Positions 7,191-15,383 of a stretch of 39,498 bases of DNA are shown here, in pieces. Source of the stretch: Planctomycetales bacterium (lineage in GTDB: Bacteria > 4484-113); NCBI GenBank assembly GCA_030606285.1, contig JAUWGS010000019.1, positions 1-39,498 on the forward strand, given 5' to 3'. A model generated the notes under the pieces. The model was given only the letters and a program-made list of their open reading frames with translations, did no database searches and was not told where the DNA came from. Position numbers and translations under genes: made by a program. Position 1 is the stretch's first letter. Each line of letters opens with the position of its first letter.

Positions 7191-9179
7191 ATGGCTAAGG
7201 CTAAAAAATCACCAAACGACGGCGGTGGAGCAGGGGCAACCAAAGCTGCTGAAACCGCCGAAACTGAAGATTCCGGATCCGAAGTCGAATCAGGCGCCGA
7301 GGAGTACACCGGCCGGTCCATTCAGGTACTAAAAGGCCTTGAGGCGGTGCGGCAGCGTCCGGCAATGTACATCGGCACCACCGCTGAAAGCGGGCTGCAT
7401 CACCTCGTCTGGGAGATTGTCGACAACGCCGTCGACGAGGCGATGGCCGGCTTCTGCCACAACGTCAAGGTTACCATCCACGACGACGGCAGCGTTTCGG
7501 TCTGGGACGACGGACGGGGCGTGCCGGTCGACCACATGGAGTCCGAGGGCATGAACGCCGCCGAGGTGGTCTACACGATGCTTCATGCTGGCGGCAAGTT
7601 CAGCTCCGGGGCCTACAAGGTCTCCGGCGGGCTGCACGGCGTGGGCAGCTCGGTCGTCAACGCCCTGTCGAAGCGCTTTGAAGTCGAGATCCACCGTAAC
7701 GGCAACAAGTACTTCCTCGCCTGCGAGCGCGGCAAGCTGTGCGAGAAGCTGCGTGAAACCGGCACGAGCCGCAAGAGGGGCACGCTCGTCCGGTTCTGGC
7801 CCGACCCCGATATCTTTGAGACAACCGAGTTCAAGTTCACCATCCTCGACGAGCGTCTGCGTGAGCTTTCGTTCCTGAACGGCGGGCTGACTATTGTCCT
7901 GCGTGACGAGAAACATGATGTCGAGCAGACGTACCGGGCCAAGGGCGGCTTAAAGGAACTCGTGAAGTATATGACCCGAGCCCGCAATCCGTTTCACCGG
8001 GTCATACACTACACGAAGATGGTGGGCGCGACGCGGGTCGAGTTCGCGCTGCAATGGACGGACTCCTACAAAGAATACATCCTCGCGTTCGCCAACAACA
8101 TCCGGACGAAGGATGGCGGCACGCACGTCACCGGCCTGAAGGCCGGGCTGACGAGAACGCTCAACAACTACGCGAACAGCTACGGCCTGGTGAAGAACGG
8201 TGCGCTGCTGCCCACCGGCGATGACATCCGCGAGGGGCTGACTGCCACCATCTCCGTATGGCTGGAGAACCCGCAGTTCGAGGGTCAGACGAAGGGTCAG
8301 CTTGGGAATTCCGACGTGAAGGGCATCGTGGAGTCGGTGGTCAACGAGATGCTCTCGTCCTACCTGCAGGAGCACCCCACCGATGCGCGGAAGATCTTCG
8401 CGAAAGCCGAGGTTTCCGCCCGTGCCAGGGATGCCGCCAAGAAGGCGCGGGACATCACGCGCAAACGTGCGGGGCTGGACACGATGCTGCCGGGGAAACT
8501 CGCCGACTGCGCCATCCGCGAGCCTGAGAATGCGGAGCTGTTCATCGTCGAGGGCAATAGCGCAGGCGGGAACGCCAAGCAGGGACGGGACCGCGAGTAT
8601 CAGGCGATACTCCCGCTACGCGGCAAGATACTCAACGTGGAGAAAGCCGGGCTGAACAAGATCCTGGGCAATGCGGAAGTGCGGGCGCTGATAACCGCCA
8701 TCGGCAGCGGTATGGGCGCGGATTTCGACATATCCCGGCTGCGCTACCACAAAGTGATAATAATGACCGACGCCGACGTGGACGGCGCGCACATACGGAC
8801 TCTCCTGCTGACGTTCTTCTTCCGGCATATGGTGGAACTCGTGGAGCGCGGCCACCTGTTCGTCGCTCTGCCGCCACTCTATCGCGTGCGCAAGGGCCAG
8901 AAGAGCTTTTATGTCTTCAACGACCAGGAGATGGAAACGAAGATGAAGGAGCTTGGCGGCAACGTGGAAGTCACCCGCTTCAAAGGCCTGGGTGAGATGA
9001 ACGCGAAGCAGCTCTGGGAAACGACGATGAATCCGGAGACGCGCACGCTTATCAGGATAACGATGGACGACTTGCGGAAGGCCGAAGAGACCTTCGAGAA
9101 GTTGATGGGGAGCGACGTCCAACCGCGCAAGGTTTTCATCACCGAATATGCGCGGAACGTCAAAAACCTCGATGTCTAG
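7191..9179 (+). CDS. gyrB: DNA gyrase subunit B (type IIA topoisomerase ATPase)
   Basis: ATPase subunit of DNA gyrase, which introduces negative supercoils together with GyrA. The 662-residue protein begins with a low-complexity acidic/alanine tail of about 40 residues, followed by the GHKL ATPase (EIVDNAVDEA, DDGRGVPVD, GGLHGVGSSVVNALS), the transducer domain with the QTKGQLGN switch-lysine loop, and a TOPRIM domain (FIVEGNSAGGNAKQGRDR, MTDADVDGAHIRTLLLTFF) and the tail RFKGLGEMNAKQLWETTM. Metal-binding residues are the Glu of VEGNSAGG and the DADVD acids. GyrB rather than ParE is favoured by these motifs, though gyrA is not in the window. It has its own promoter and converges with the lptD-like gene across 14 bases. 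Confidence 0.93.
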   Translation: MAKAKKSPNDGGGAGATKAAETAETEDSGSEVESGAEEYTGRSIQVLKGLEAVRQRPAMYIGTTAESGLHHLVWEIVDNAVDEAMAGFCHNVKVTIHDDGSVSVWDDGRGVPVDHMESEGMNAAEVVYTMLHAGGKFSSGAYKVSGGLHGVGSSVVNALSKRFEVEIHRNGNKYFLACERGKLCEKLRETGTSRKRGTLVRFWPDPDIFETTEFKFTILDERLRELSFLNGGLTIVLRDEKHDVEQTYRAKGGLKELVKYMTRARNPFHRVIHYTKMVGATRVEFALQWTDSYKEYILAFANNIRTKDGGTHVTGLKAGLTRTLNNYANSYGLVKNGALLPTGDDIREGLTATISVWLENPQFEGQTKGQLGNSDVKGIVESVVNEMLSSYLQEHPTDARKIFAKAEVSARARDAAKKARDITRKRAGLDTMLPGKLADCAIREPENAELFIVEGNSAGGNAKQGRDREYQAILPLRGKILNVEKAGLNKILGNAEVRALITAIGSGMGADFDISRLRYHKVIIMTDADVDGAHIRTLLLTFFFRHMVELVERGHLFVALPPLYRVRKGQKSFYVFNDQEMETKMKELGGNVEVTRFKGLGEMNAKQLWETTMNPETRTLIRITMDDLRKAEETFEKLMGSDVQPRKVFITEYARNVKNLDV

Positions 9180-9194
9180 CGGGCAAATCCCGCT
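9178..9194. terminator. Compact hairpin between convergent gyrB and lptD
   Basis: AGCGGG at 9178-9183 pairs with CCCGCT at 9189-9194 around a five-base loop CAAAT. The gyrB stop (9177-9179) and the lptD stop (9194-9196) overlap the two stem bases. There is no U-tract on either strand, so it may act as an RNA 3'-end stabiliser or a weak two-way terminator. Confidence 0.5.
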
Positions 9195-10693
9195 TAGAAC
9201 TTCAGCGCCACTTCGACTCCCGTGCTGCCGCGTGCGAAGTCGTAGTTGAGTCCGAGGTAGTACGCCCCGAACTCCTTACTCAGCCCCAGAATCAGGCTGT
9301 CGAAGTGCTTAAGATCGAAGTCGTAGGCTGCGGATACGCGCCCCGTCAGGTGCGGCAGCGCCTGGAAGTTCTTCGTCGCCGTCAGCAAATTCTCCGGGAA
9401 GTCGTCATCAAACCTGAAAGGGCTGCCGCCGAACTTGTCGGCGTGCGCGAACTCGACCGAGTCGATCCCCCAGGGAGTGCTCTTGGCCAGCTTGAGCCGT
9501 GAGCGCAGGGCCAGGAACTCGTTGTCGCCGAAGGAGTAGTCGTAGTAGTGCGCGCCAAACGCGGCCAAGAGCCTGATGTCGTGGTCCAGACGGAACGAGG
9601 GGGTCGTCAGTTCTATGTAACCGTAGCTGCTGCGCGAGGTGATTTCCGGGATGTCCTGCTTTAACTTGGCGATATTGACGCCGGCGACCACCTGCTGAAC
9701 GAGAGGCCAGTCCAGTTTAACCCTCTGCCACCCGTAGAAATCGTAGCGAGTCGTCTTGCCCACCCGCTCTTCCCATCGGTCGGTCGTTCGGTTGCGCCCG
9801 AAGTGCACGCCGATCCGCGAGTTGTCGGACGGGTCGGTGTAGACGAAGGCGTCCGCCCAGAACTCGTCGTTGCGCGAGTAGTAGTTCGAGTAGATGTCGG
9901 TCGAGACCTTGCCTACATCAAAGAAAGTGGCTTGCTTGATGTAGAAGCCGTCGTCATCGCTGTGTCCCGGCAGGGGCACGGTGAAGGAGACGATACTCCG
10001 CCCTTTCCGCAGCTTCGTCTTGAACCGCGGTATATAGCCTACACTGACCCCGCCGGCCTGGACCCGCACACCGCGCACTGAGAGGAACTCGTCAGGGGCA
10101 TAAAGCAGGCGCTTGACGCTCAGGACTAGATCCGCGTCGTCGGATTCAGTCGTCGTGATGCGTGCCTGGTGGAACTCGAATAACAGGACGCCGCTCTTGT
10201 CTTCGTAGAACTCCAGATCGCCGCCCGTCAGGTGAACCCGGGGATGATCGCTGCGGAACCTGACGTAACGCCGGTCTATCAGTCCGGTCTCGTCAGCGAA
10301 AAGCCCGGGATCGATGCGCACTGAGCCTGCCACTTCGCCCATCGAGCCGGTTCGCTCCACAAGATTGGCGACCAGGTCGGTGCCCGTCAGGGCCATCTCG
10401 TATTCCAGGATAGTGACCGTGGTGCAGCCGGGCACGGTGAATATGCTCGACTTCTCGTCCCAGACGGCGCTGTCGGCTCGCACTTCAACCGTCAGGCCGG
10501 GGAATACGGATTCTGTGTGAAGCACGACGTTGCCGCTGAGTTCCAGCTTGTCTCCGGAGATGTAGGTGCCGGTGTCCGCTTCGATGTAGTCGGCGTCGTT
10601 CTCTCCCGGTAAGAGCGAGATGTTGCATAGCGCGGCTTTCGGGGCAACGACAGCCGCAATTGTCAGCACCAGGAGGATGAGGTAGCCCCGCAT
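9194..10693 (-). CDS. lptD: LptD/OstA-like outer membrane LPS assembly protein (short form)
   Basis: Outer-membrane protein proposed to insert lipopolysaccharide at the cell surface. The 499-residue protein has an N-terminal signal peptide (MRGYLILLVLTIAAVVAPKA), an OstA/LptA-like beta-jellyroll (about 30-165, with YIEADTGTYISGDKLELSGN) and a C-terminal part rich in alternating aromatic strands that ends in Phe (VALKF), as outer-membrane barrels do. The phrase VGYIPRFKTKLRKGRS recalls the YxPYF segment of LptD. It is much shorter than the roughly 780-residue E. coli protein, mainly in the barrel. The ATG at 10693 is chosen because longer forms start upstream of the promoter. It could be an LptD-like paralogue rather than the essential LptD. 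Confidence 0.7.
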   Translation of the reverse strand: MRGYLILLVLTIAAVVAPKAALCNISLLPGENDADYIEADTGTYISGDKLELSGNVVLHTESVFPGLTVEVRADSAVWDEKSSIFTVPGCTTVTILEYEMALTGTDLVANLVERTGSMGEVAGSVRIDPGLFADETGLIDRRYVRFRSDHPRVHLTGGDLEFYEDKSGVLLFEFHQARITTTESDDADLVLSVKRLLYAPDEFLSVRGVRVQAGGVSVGYIPRFKTKLRKGRSIVSFTVPLPGHSDDDGFYIKQATFFDVGKVSTDIYSNYYSRNDEFWADAFVYTDPSDNSRIGVHFGRNRTTDRWEERVGKTTRYDFYGWQRVKLDWPLVQQVVAGVNIAKLKQDIPEITSRSSYGYIELTTPSFRLDHDIRLLAAFGAHYYDYSFGDNEFLALRSRLKLAKSTPWGIDSVEFAHADKFGGSPFRFDDDFPENLLTATKNFQALPHLTGRVSAAYDFDLKHFDSLILGLSKEFGAYYLGLNYDFARGSTGVEVALKF

Positions 10694-10705
10694 TAGCCCG
10701 CGCGG

Positions 10706-10714
10706 ATTATAACA
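10706..10714 (-). promoter_or_regulatory. Extended -10 promoter of the lptD-like gene
   Basis: On the minus strand the sequence reads TGTTATAAT. The last T is 12 bases before the ATG at 10693, so the leader would be about six bases long. Confidence 0.6.
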
Positions 10715-10747
10715 CGGGGATTGCGGGAAGAGCGCAGCTGGGAAGCG

Positions 10748-10764
10748 GGGAGACACGGTCTCCC
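10748..10764. repeat. Perfect 7-bp palindrome between lptD and rimP promoters
   Basis: GGGAGAC at 10748-10754 and GTCTCCC at 10758-10764 flank ACG. It lies between the divergent lptD (10706-10714) and rimP (10804-10832) promoters and could be an operator or a hairpin. No binding protein can be assigned. Confidence 0.4.
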
Positions 10765-10803
10765 GGTGGACAGGGCTATCAACGCGACCGGGAGCGTATT
10801 GCT

Positions 10804-10832
10804 TTGCGACTGGGCTTGTGCTGTGCTAGAAT
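10804..10832 (+). promoter_or_regulatory. Promoter of the rimP-nusA-infB operon
   Basis: TTGCGA (10804-10809) is followed after 17 bases by TAGAAT (10827-10832), with TG one base before the -10, giving TGCTAGAAT. This is one of the few promoters here with both boxes. Transcription would begin near 10839 and produce a leader of about 73 bases containing a terminator-like hairpin. Confidence 0.65.
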
Positions 10833-10868
10833 TTGTGCGTCAGGACAGCAGGTGTACGATATCGCGGC

Positions 10869-10906
10869 GGCCACTTTCCTGGACGGGGCAAGGTGGCCTT
10901 TTGTTT
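10869..10906 (+). terminator. Terminator-like hairpin in the rimP leader (probable attenuator)
   Basis: GGCCACTTT (10869-10877) can pair with AAGGTGGCC (10890-10898) in nine base pairs including one G-U, closing a 12-base loop, and is followed at once by TTTTGTTT. This is a textbook intrinsic terminator, yet it lies between the operon promoter and the rimP ATG at 10912. Read-through would have to be controlled, as in leader attenuation. Confidence 0.65.
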
Positions 10907-10911
10907 GGACG

Positions 10912-11412
10912 ATGCTGGATTTAATCGAACTTGAGGAGAGACTCGGCGAGTTCCTCACCGAGAACAGCTTTGGCCTGGTTGATTTCCAGGTCACGGGTTC
11001 CGGTCGGGGACGCACGTTCAGGCTGTTCGTGGAGCGGAAGGACGGCTCGCCGGTGGACCTGAACGATTGCGCAGCGCTTTCTCCGAGGGTGAAGCTGTTT
11101 TTAAAGTCTAACCTCGTGTTCAACGATGACTCCTCGCTGCTTCTGAGCAGCCCGGGGGTTGACCGGTTGCTCAAGCGCGATGTTGATTTTGAGCGCTTTG
11201 CGGGCAGCGACGTGACGGTCAGCCTTCGCATAGAGGGCCGAAAGCTGACCCTTGCCGGAGAGTTGGCAGCCTGCGATAACGAGTCACTGAAGCTGAGGAC
11301 GAACGGGCTACCGCCTGCGCTCGATGGCGAAATGGGTATTGCAGCGAGCGACGGCGTGGTTTCACTTCCGCGCCGGCTGGTAAAGGAAGTTCGGTTGAGG
11401 GTCGAGGGCTAA
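10912..11412 (+). CDS. rimP: Ribosome maturation factor RimP
   Basis: Cytoplasmic factor for late 30S subunit assembly. The 166-residue protein matches RimP in layout: an N-terminal domain with LIELEERLGEFLTENSFGLVDFQV, the family hallmark of a conserved block ending LLLSSPGVDRLLKRDVDFERFAG, and a C-terminal SH3-like domain. The ORF could be extended upstream by 36 codons, but that part covers the leader hairpin, so I take the ATG at 10912 (MLDLIELEE), which fits the family start. It is followed three bases later by nusA, the usual partner. No strong Shine-Dalgarno precedes the ATG; the U-rich hairpin tail sits there instead. Confidence 0.88.
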   Translation: MLDLIELEERLGEFLTENSFGLVDFQVTGSGRGRTFRLFVERKDGSPVDLNDCAALSPRVKLFLKSNLVFNDDSSLLLSSPGVDRLLKRDVDFERFAGSDVTVSLRIEGRKLTLAGELAACDNESLKLRTNGLPPALDGEMGIAASDGVVSLPRRLVKEVRLRVEG

Positions 11413-11415
11413 GCT

Positions 11416-12597
11416 ATGAGAATCGACGCAAAGGTCTCGGCGGCGCTTCAGGAAATCGAGGTAACACGCGGCGTGCCCCGGCAGCGCATCATTGAGGCGC
11501 TTGTTGAGGCTATGAAGGCTGCCTATGAACGCAAGCACGGGCCCACGCCCAACCTGGAGCTGGAAATCGACATGGCCTCCTCCACCATCGAGGCGTACCT
11601 GAGCAAGAAGGTTGTCGAGCAGGTGGAGAGCCCTGAACTGGAGATTTCGCTCGAAGAAGCGCGGGGCTACGATCCCTCCGCTGAGGATGGCGACCTTCTA
11701 CTGATAGAGATTGAGCTGGGCGATCTCGGTTACTGGGGCGTCGCTACTGCAAAGACGATGATCAAGAGCCTGATCCGCCAGGCGGAGAAGGACCACATTC
11801 AGCGGGAGTACCGGACGCGCACCTACGATCTCATCTCTTGCACCATGCAGTTCGAAGAGCGCGGTGACCTGTTTGTGGAAACGCCGGACAAGGTTGAGGG
11901 CATTGTGCCGATGAAGGAGCGCATTGCGCACGAGCACGTGCGTTCGGGGCAAAGGCTGAAGTGCATGCTTGTCGAAGTGCGTTCGGGTAAAAGGAGCGGG
12001 CCGCTGCTCGTGTTCTCGCGCACCCATCCCGATCTCATCAAGCGCCTGATGGAGAACGAGATACCGGAGGTGCGCGAGGGAAGTATTGAGATTATGGCCA
12101 TAGCGCGCGACCCCGGATTCCGCGCCAAGGTCGCGGTGAAGAGCAACCTGCCGGAGCTGGATCCGGTCGGCACGTGCATTGGCAGCCGGGGTGTGCGGGT
12201 CACGGCGATCTCTCACGAACTTAGTGAGGAGAAAATAGACCTGGTGCCCTGGCGGGCCGACTCGTTTGAATTCATTGCTGAGGCGTTGTCGCCAGCCAAA
12301 GTGCTGTCCGTGGAGATTTTCGAGAACGAGAAGCGTGCCCTGGTCATCGTTCCGGACGACCAGATCTCACTCGCCATCGGCAAGTCGTGGCGGAATGTAA
12401 AGCTCGCCTCGCGCCTGACCAAGTACTTCCTGGAGGTCAAGAGCGTGTCCGAGATGGAGGCCGAGGAGGCGGGTCGGGCGGCGGCCGATAAGCCGCAGCC
12501 AAAGAAGGAAACGCCTGAAAAAGCCGTGAAGAATGCGCCGGCGGAAGCTGTGAAGGAAACGCCTGCGGAAACCGCGCCGGAAGGTGATAAAGCGTGA
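11416..12597 (+). CDS. nusA: Transcription termination/antitermination factor NusA
   Basis: RNA polymerase-associated factor that modulates pausing, termination and antitermination. The 393-residue protein has the RNAP-binding N-terminal domain (to about 125), an S1 domain (about 130-205), and two KH domains (CIGSRGVRVTAISHELSEEK in KH1; VPDDQISLAIGKSWRNVKLA in KH2). The C-terminal 40-odd residues are a Lys/Pro/Glu/Ala-rich low-complexity tail, not the acidic AR repeats of E. coli. The KH1 loop reads GSRG instead of the more common GxxG variants but keeps the pattern. The gene is tightly packed in the rimP-nusA-ylxR-infB operon, and its stop overlaps the ylxR start by four bases. NusA could itself act on the hairpin in the rimP leader. 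Confidence 0.95.
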   Translation: MRIDAKVSAALQEIEVTRGVPRQRIIEALVEAMKAAYERKHGPTPNLELEIDMASSTIEAYLSKKVVEQVESPELEISLEEARGYDPSAEDGDLLLIEIELGDLGYWGVATAKTMIKSLIRQAEKDHIQREYRTRTYDLISCTMQFEERGDLFVETPDKVEGIVPMKERIAHEHVRSGQRLKCMLVEVRSGKRSGPLLVFSRTHPDLIKRLMENEIPEVREGSIEIMAIARDPGFRAKVAVKSNLPELDPVGTCIGSRGVRVTAISHELSEEKIDLVPWRADSFEFIAEALSPAKVLSVEIFENEKRALVIVPDDQISLAIGKSWRNVKLASRLTKYFLEVKSVSEMEAEEAGRAAADKPQPKKETPEKAVKNAPAEAVKETPAETAPEGDKA

Positions 12598-12908
12598 GCG
12601 GCAGTGGTGATTTCAGGCCGATGCGTACCTGTGCGGGATGCCGGGAAAGGCTGTCTCAGAGCGAGCTGATCCGGCTACGCTACGTGAAGAACCGGGTGGC
12701 GATTGTCCGTCCCGGCGACGGCACAACGGGACGCTCGGTGTACCTGTGCCCGAGCGAAGGATGCTGGCATCGCGCTCTCAAGCGCGGCCGGCTGACTTTC
12801 AAGTCCGCCAAGCGAGACCGAACGGTGGTTCATCTGGAGCCGCGTGAGCGGGAGCAGCTCCTGCTAAGGCTCAAAGGCTATACCCGCGAGCAGGATAGCC
12901 TTAACTGA
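12594..12908 (+). CDS. ylxR: YlxR/RnpM family RNA-binding protein
   Basis: The 104-residue basic protein has the DUF448 (YlxR) pattern: RTCAGCRERLSQSELIRLRY near the N terminus, then GRSVYLCPSEGCWHRALKRG. Family members bind RNA and have been linked to RNase P modulation (RnpM in Bacillus subtilis) and to regulation of transcription. The start is a GTG that overlaps the nusA stop (GTGA), a sign of translational coupling. The gene sits in its standard place between nusA and infB. The last 20 residues are charged and poorly conserved. Confidence 0.92.
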   Translation: MSGSGDFRPMRTCAGCRERLSQSELIRLRYVKNRVAIVRPGDGTTGRSVYLCPSEGCWHRALKRGRLTFKSAKRDRTVVHLEPREREQLLLRLKGYTREQDSLN

Positions 12909-12909
12909 T

Positions 12910-15366
12910 ATGCCCAAGAAAGTCATCTATCTGGTCAAGACTCTCGGGGCCAGGTCCTACGACCAGGTCGTGGACTGGCTCCGTGCGGTGGGCTACGACG
13001 TCAATGCCGACGGCTTCGGCCCGCTTGCGGAGGTAGATGACAAAACGATATCCGAACTAAAGGACGTGGCTTCCGGCAAGGTGGAGGTAGAGGGCCCGGC
13101 AAAGCGCATCAGGCGCGCTACCATCGAAGAGGATACAGATGTTCCCGCGCCAAAGCTCAAGGATTTCTTCGCAGCGCCCGCCGCTACCGTGGACGCGGAA
13201 GCCGCGCCGGTGACCCCACCTCCTGCTGCCGCGCCCCGCCTCAAGCCGATTATCGAAGACCGCCCTTCGGCCAAGAAGGTCAAGCTCGCCAAGGCGAAGA
13301 AGAAAAAAGAAGAGCCACCGCCCAAAACAAAGGAAGCGCCCGCCGAAGCCGTCGCGAAAGAGGCTCCCGGAGCCGTTGAAGTGCGTCCGGAGCTGAAGAA
13401 GGAACTCGAAAAGCCCGCCAAGCCCGTGAAGCGTCCCAAGTCCCGGCTGCGGCGGCCCACGCGGCTGAGCCGGGATTTTATGGCCGACGACGATGCTACG
13501 GTCGTAAGCCGGAAGCGGGTGTTCAAGGTCAAGGGTACCGGCCGCAAGAAGCCCGCCCAGGAAGTGGAGTTTCACCTCAAGATTACCCGGCAAATGACCA
13601 TACGCGAAGTGTCCGAGCAGACTGGCGTTAGAGTCTCAAACATCATCCGGTTCTTGATGGACGAACTGGGTACAATGACCGGCATCAACTACATGGCGTC
13701 CATTGACGAGATATCGCTCATCTGCGACAAGTTCGCCATCGACTGCGAAGTTGCGCTGGCGGACCAGCCGGAGCAGGATCTGGAGACGTTCGCCCAGACG
13801 GACGAAAAGGAGCTGGAGTTGCGCCCGCCGGTGGTCACGGTCATGGGCCATGTCGACCACGGCAAGACCAAGCTGCTCGACGCCATTCGGGCGACGAACG
13901 TTGTGGATGAAGAAGCAGGCGGTATCACTCAGCACATCGGGGCATATCAAGCCAGGATTGGCGACAAGACCATAACCTTCATCGACACTCCCGGGCACGA
14001 GGCCTTCACGGCCATGCGGGCGCGCGGCTCCCAGGTGACGGACTTGGTGGTTCTGGTCGTGGCGGCTGAGGACGGCGTGATGCCCCAGACGCTCGAGGCG
14101 ATAGAACACTGCAAATCGGCGGGAGTCCAGGTCATAGTTGCCATCAATAAGATTGACAAGGCTGACGCCAATCCCGACAGGGTGAAGCAGCAACTCTCGC
14201 AGCACGGTCTGGTTCCCGAAGACTGGGGCGGGGACACGGTCGTCTTGAACGTTTCCGCCCTGACCGGCAAGGGAATTGATGAGCTGCTTGCAATGATAAA
14301 CCTGCAGGCGGAGCTTATGGAGCTGAAAGCCGACGCCACCGCTGCGCCCGTAGGCGTTGTCGTGGAGAACCAGGTTGATACGGGCGTGGGCATCATTGCC
14401 ACCATCCTTGTGACGCAAGGGACGTACCGCAAGGGTCAGTACATCCTCTGTGGCGAGTCGGTGGGCCGCATCAAACGGATGGTGGATGACGCGGGCAAGG
14501 AAGTGAAAGCTGCGGGTCCAGCTATGCCCGTGTGCATAATCGGGTTTGAAGAGCTGCCGGAGAACGGCGAGAAGGTGTATGCCTTCAAGGACAAGAAGCG
14601 CGCGCAGCAGATCGCGGAGAGCCGTGATGCAAAGCGTGACCGCCACGTGCCGCTGCGGCACGCCGCGGGCATGTCGCTGGATGACGTGCTTGCCCAGATT
14701 CGTGCCGGCGAGGTAAAAGAGCTGGCCGTCGTCGTTAAAGCTGACGTCCAGGGGACTATGGAAGCAGTAAGAGATGCCGTCAGCAAGATTGAGATCGAGG
14801 GCGTGCGGGTCAATGTGATTCGCTCAGGCGTGGGGCAGGTGAATGAAACGGACGTGATGCTTGCGTCCGCATCGGGCGCGATGGTGATAGGATTCAACGT
14901 CACGCTCGCTGCCCAGGTGCGCAAGCTCGCCGAGCAGGAGAAGGTGCAGGTGCGCCTGTATCGGATCATCTACAAGCTCATTGAGGACGTCGAGCTGGCT
15001 GTCAGCGGCCTGCTGGAGCCGGTGATTGTGGAAGTCGCCATCGGTGAACTCGAAATCCGCGCGATATTCAGAACCGAGCGCAACGCGGTCATCTGCGGCG
15101 GTATGGTGACCACGGGCAAGGTTGTGCGTAACTCATACTACCGGCTGATGCGTGGCGGCGAACTGGTGCTGGAGGGTCAGCTCGGTTCGCTCAAGCGCTT
15201 CAAGGATGACGTTCGTGAGGTCACGGAAGGTTTTGAGTGTGGCCTCAAGATTGAAGGTACGGCGGACGTGCAGGAGGGCGACGTCCTTCAGCTCTACATC
15301 AAGGAGGAAAGAGCGAGGGAAATCGTCGCGGCAACAGCGTCCGAGAAAGGCAGTGTTGAAGGATAG
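12910..15366 (+). CDS. infB: Translation initiation factor IF-2
   Basis: GTPase that brings initiator tRNA to the 30S subunit and promotes subunit joining. The 818-residue protein has a variable, Lys/Ala/Pro-rich N-terminal half (to about 300), then the GTPase domain: G1 GHVDHGKT (313-320), G2 GGITQHIGAYQ, G3 DTPGHEAF, G4 NKIDK and G5 SALTGKG. Domains II, III and IV follow (VVKADVQGTMEAV; the C-terminal fMet-tRNA-binding barrel ends near EGDVLQLY). The start ATG comes one base after the ylxR stop. No Shine-Dalgarno is obvious, consistent with coupling to ylxR. It starts with an unusual MPKKVIYLVKTLGARSYDQV segment, which resembles the small IF2 N-terminal helical domain. Confidence 0.97.
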   Translation: MPKKVIYLVKTLGARSYDQVVDWLRAVGYDVNADGFGPLAEVDDKTISELKDVASGKVEVEGPAKRIRRATIEEDTDVPAPKLKDFFAAPAATVDAEAAPVTPPPAAAPRLKPIIEDRPSAKKVKLAKAKKKKEEPPPKTKEAPAEAVAKEAPGAVEVRPELKKELEKPAKPVKRPKSRLRRPTRLSRDFMADDDATVVSRKRVFKVKGTGRKKPAQEVEFHLKITRQMTIREVSEQTGVRVSNIIRFLMDELGTMTGINYMASIDEISLICDKFAIDCEVALADQPEQDLETFAQTDEKELELRPPVVTVMGHVDHGKTKLLDAIRATNVVDEEAGGITQHIGAYQARIGDKTITFIDTPGHEAFTAMRARGSQVTDLVVLVVAAEDGVMPQTLEAIEHCKSAGVQVIVAINKIDKADANPDRVKQQLSQHGLVPEDWGGDTVVLNVSALTGKGIDELLAMINLQAELMELKADATAAPVGVVVENQVDTGVGIIATILVTQGTYRKGQYILCGESVGRIKRMVDDAGKEVKAAGPAMPVCIIGFEELPENGEKVYAFKDKKRAQQIAESRDAKRDRHVPLRHAAGMSLDDVLAQIRAGEVKELAVVVKADVQGTMEAVRDAVSKIEIEGVRVNVIRSGVGQVNETDVMLASASGAMVIGFNVTLAAQVRKLAEQEKVQVRLYRIIYKLIEDVELAVSGLLEPVIVEVAIGELEIRAIFRTERNAVICGGMVTTGKVVRNSYYRLMRGGELVLEGQLGSLKRFKDDVREVTEGFECGLKIEGTADVQEGDVLQLYIKEERAREIVAATASEKGSVEG

Positions 15367-15383
15367 CTGCGGGAGAAGGTATC

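Noticed and set aside
6649-7191. Plus-strand ORF running from inside lptB to the gyrB start
   Set aside because: Overlaps lptB and the well-supported small membrane gene in another frame; Ser/Arg-rich shadow product.
7191-9179. ParE instead of GyrB
   Set aside because: TOPRIM and tail motifs fit GyrB better; ParE cannot be fully excluded without its partner gene.
13636-14661. 341-residue minus-strand ORF opposite infB
   Set aside because: Antisense shadow of the highly conserved GTPase region; no homology pattern.
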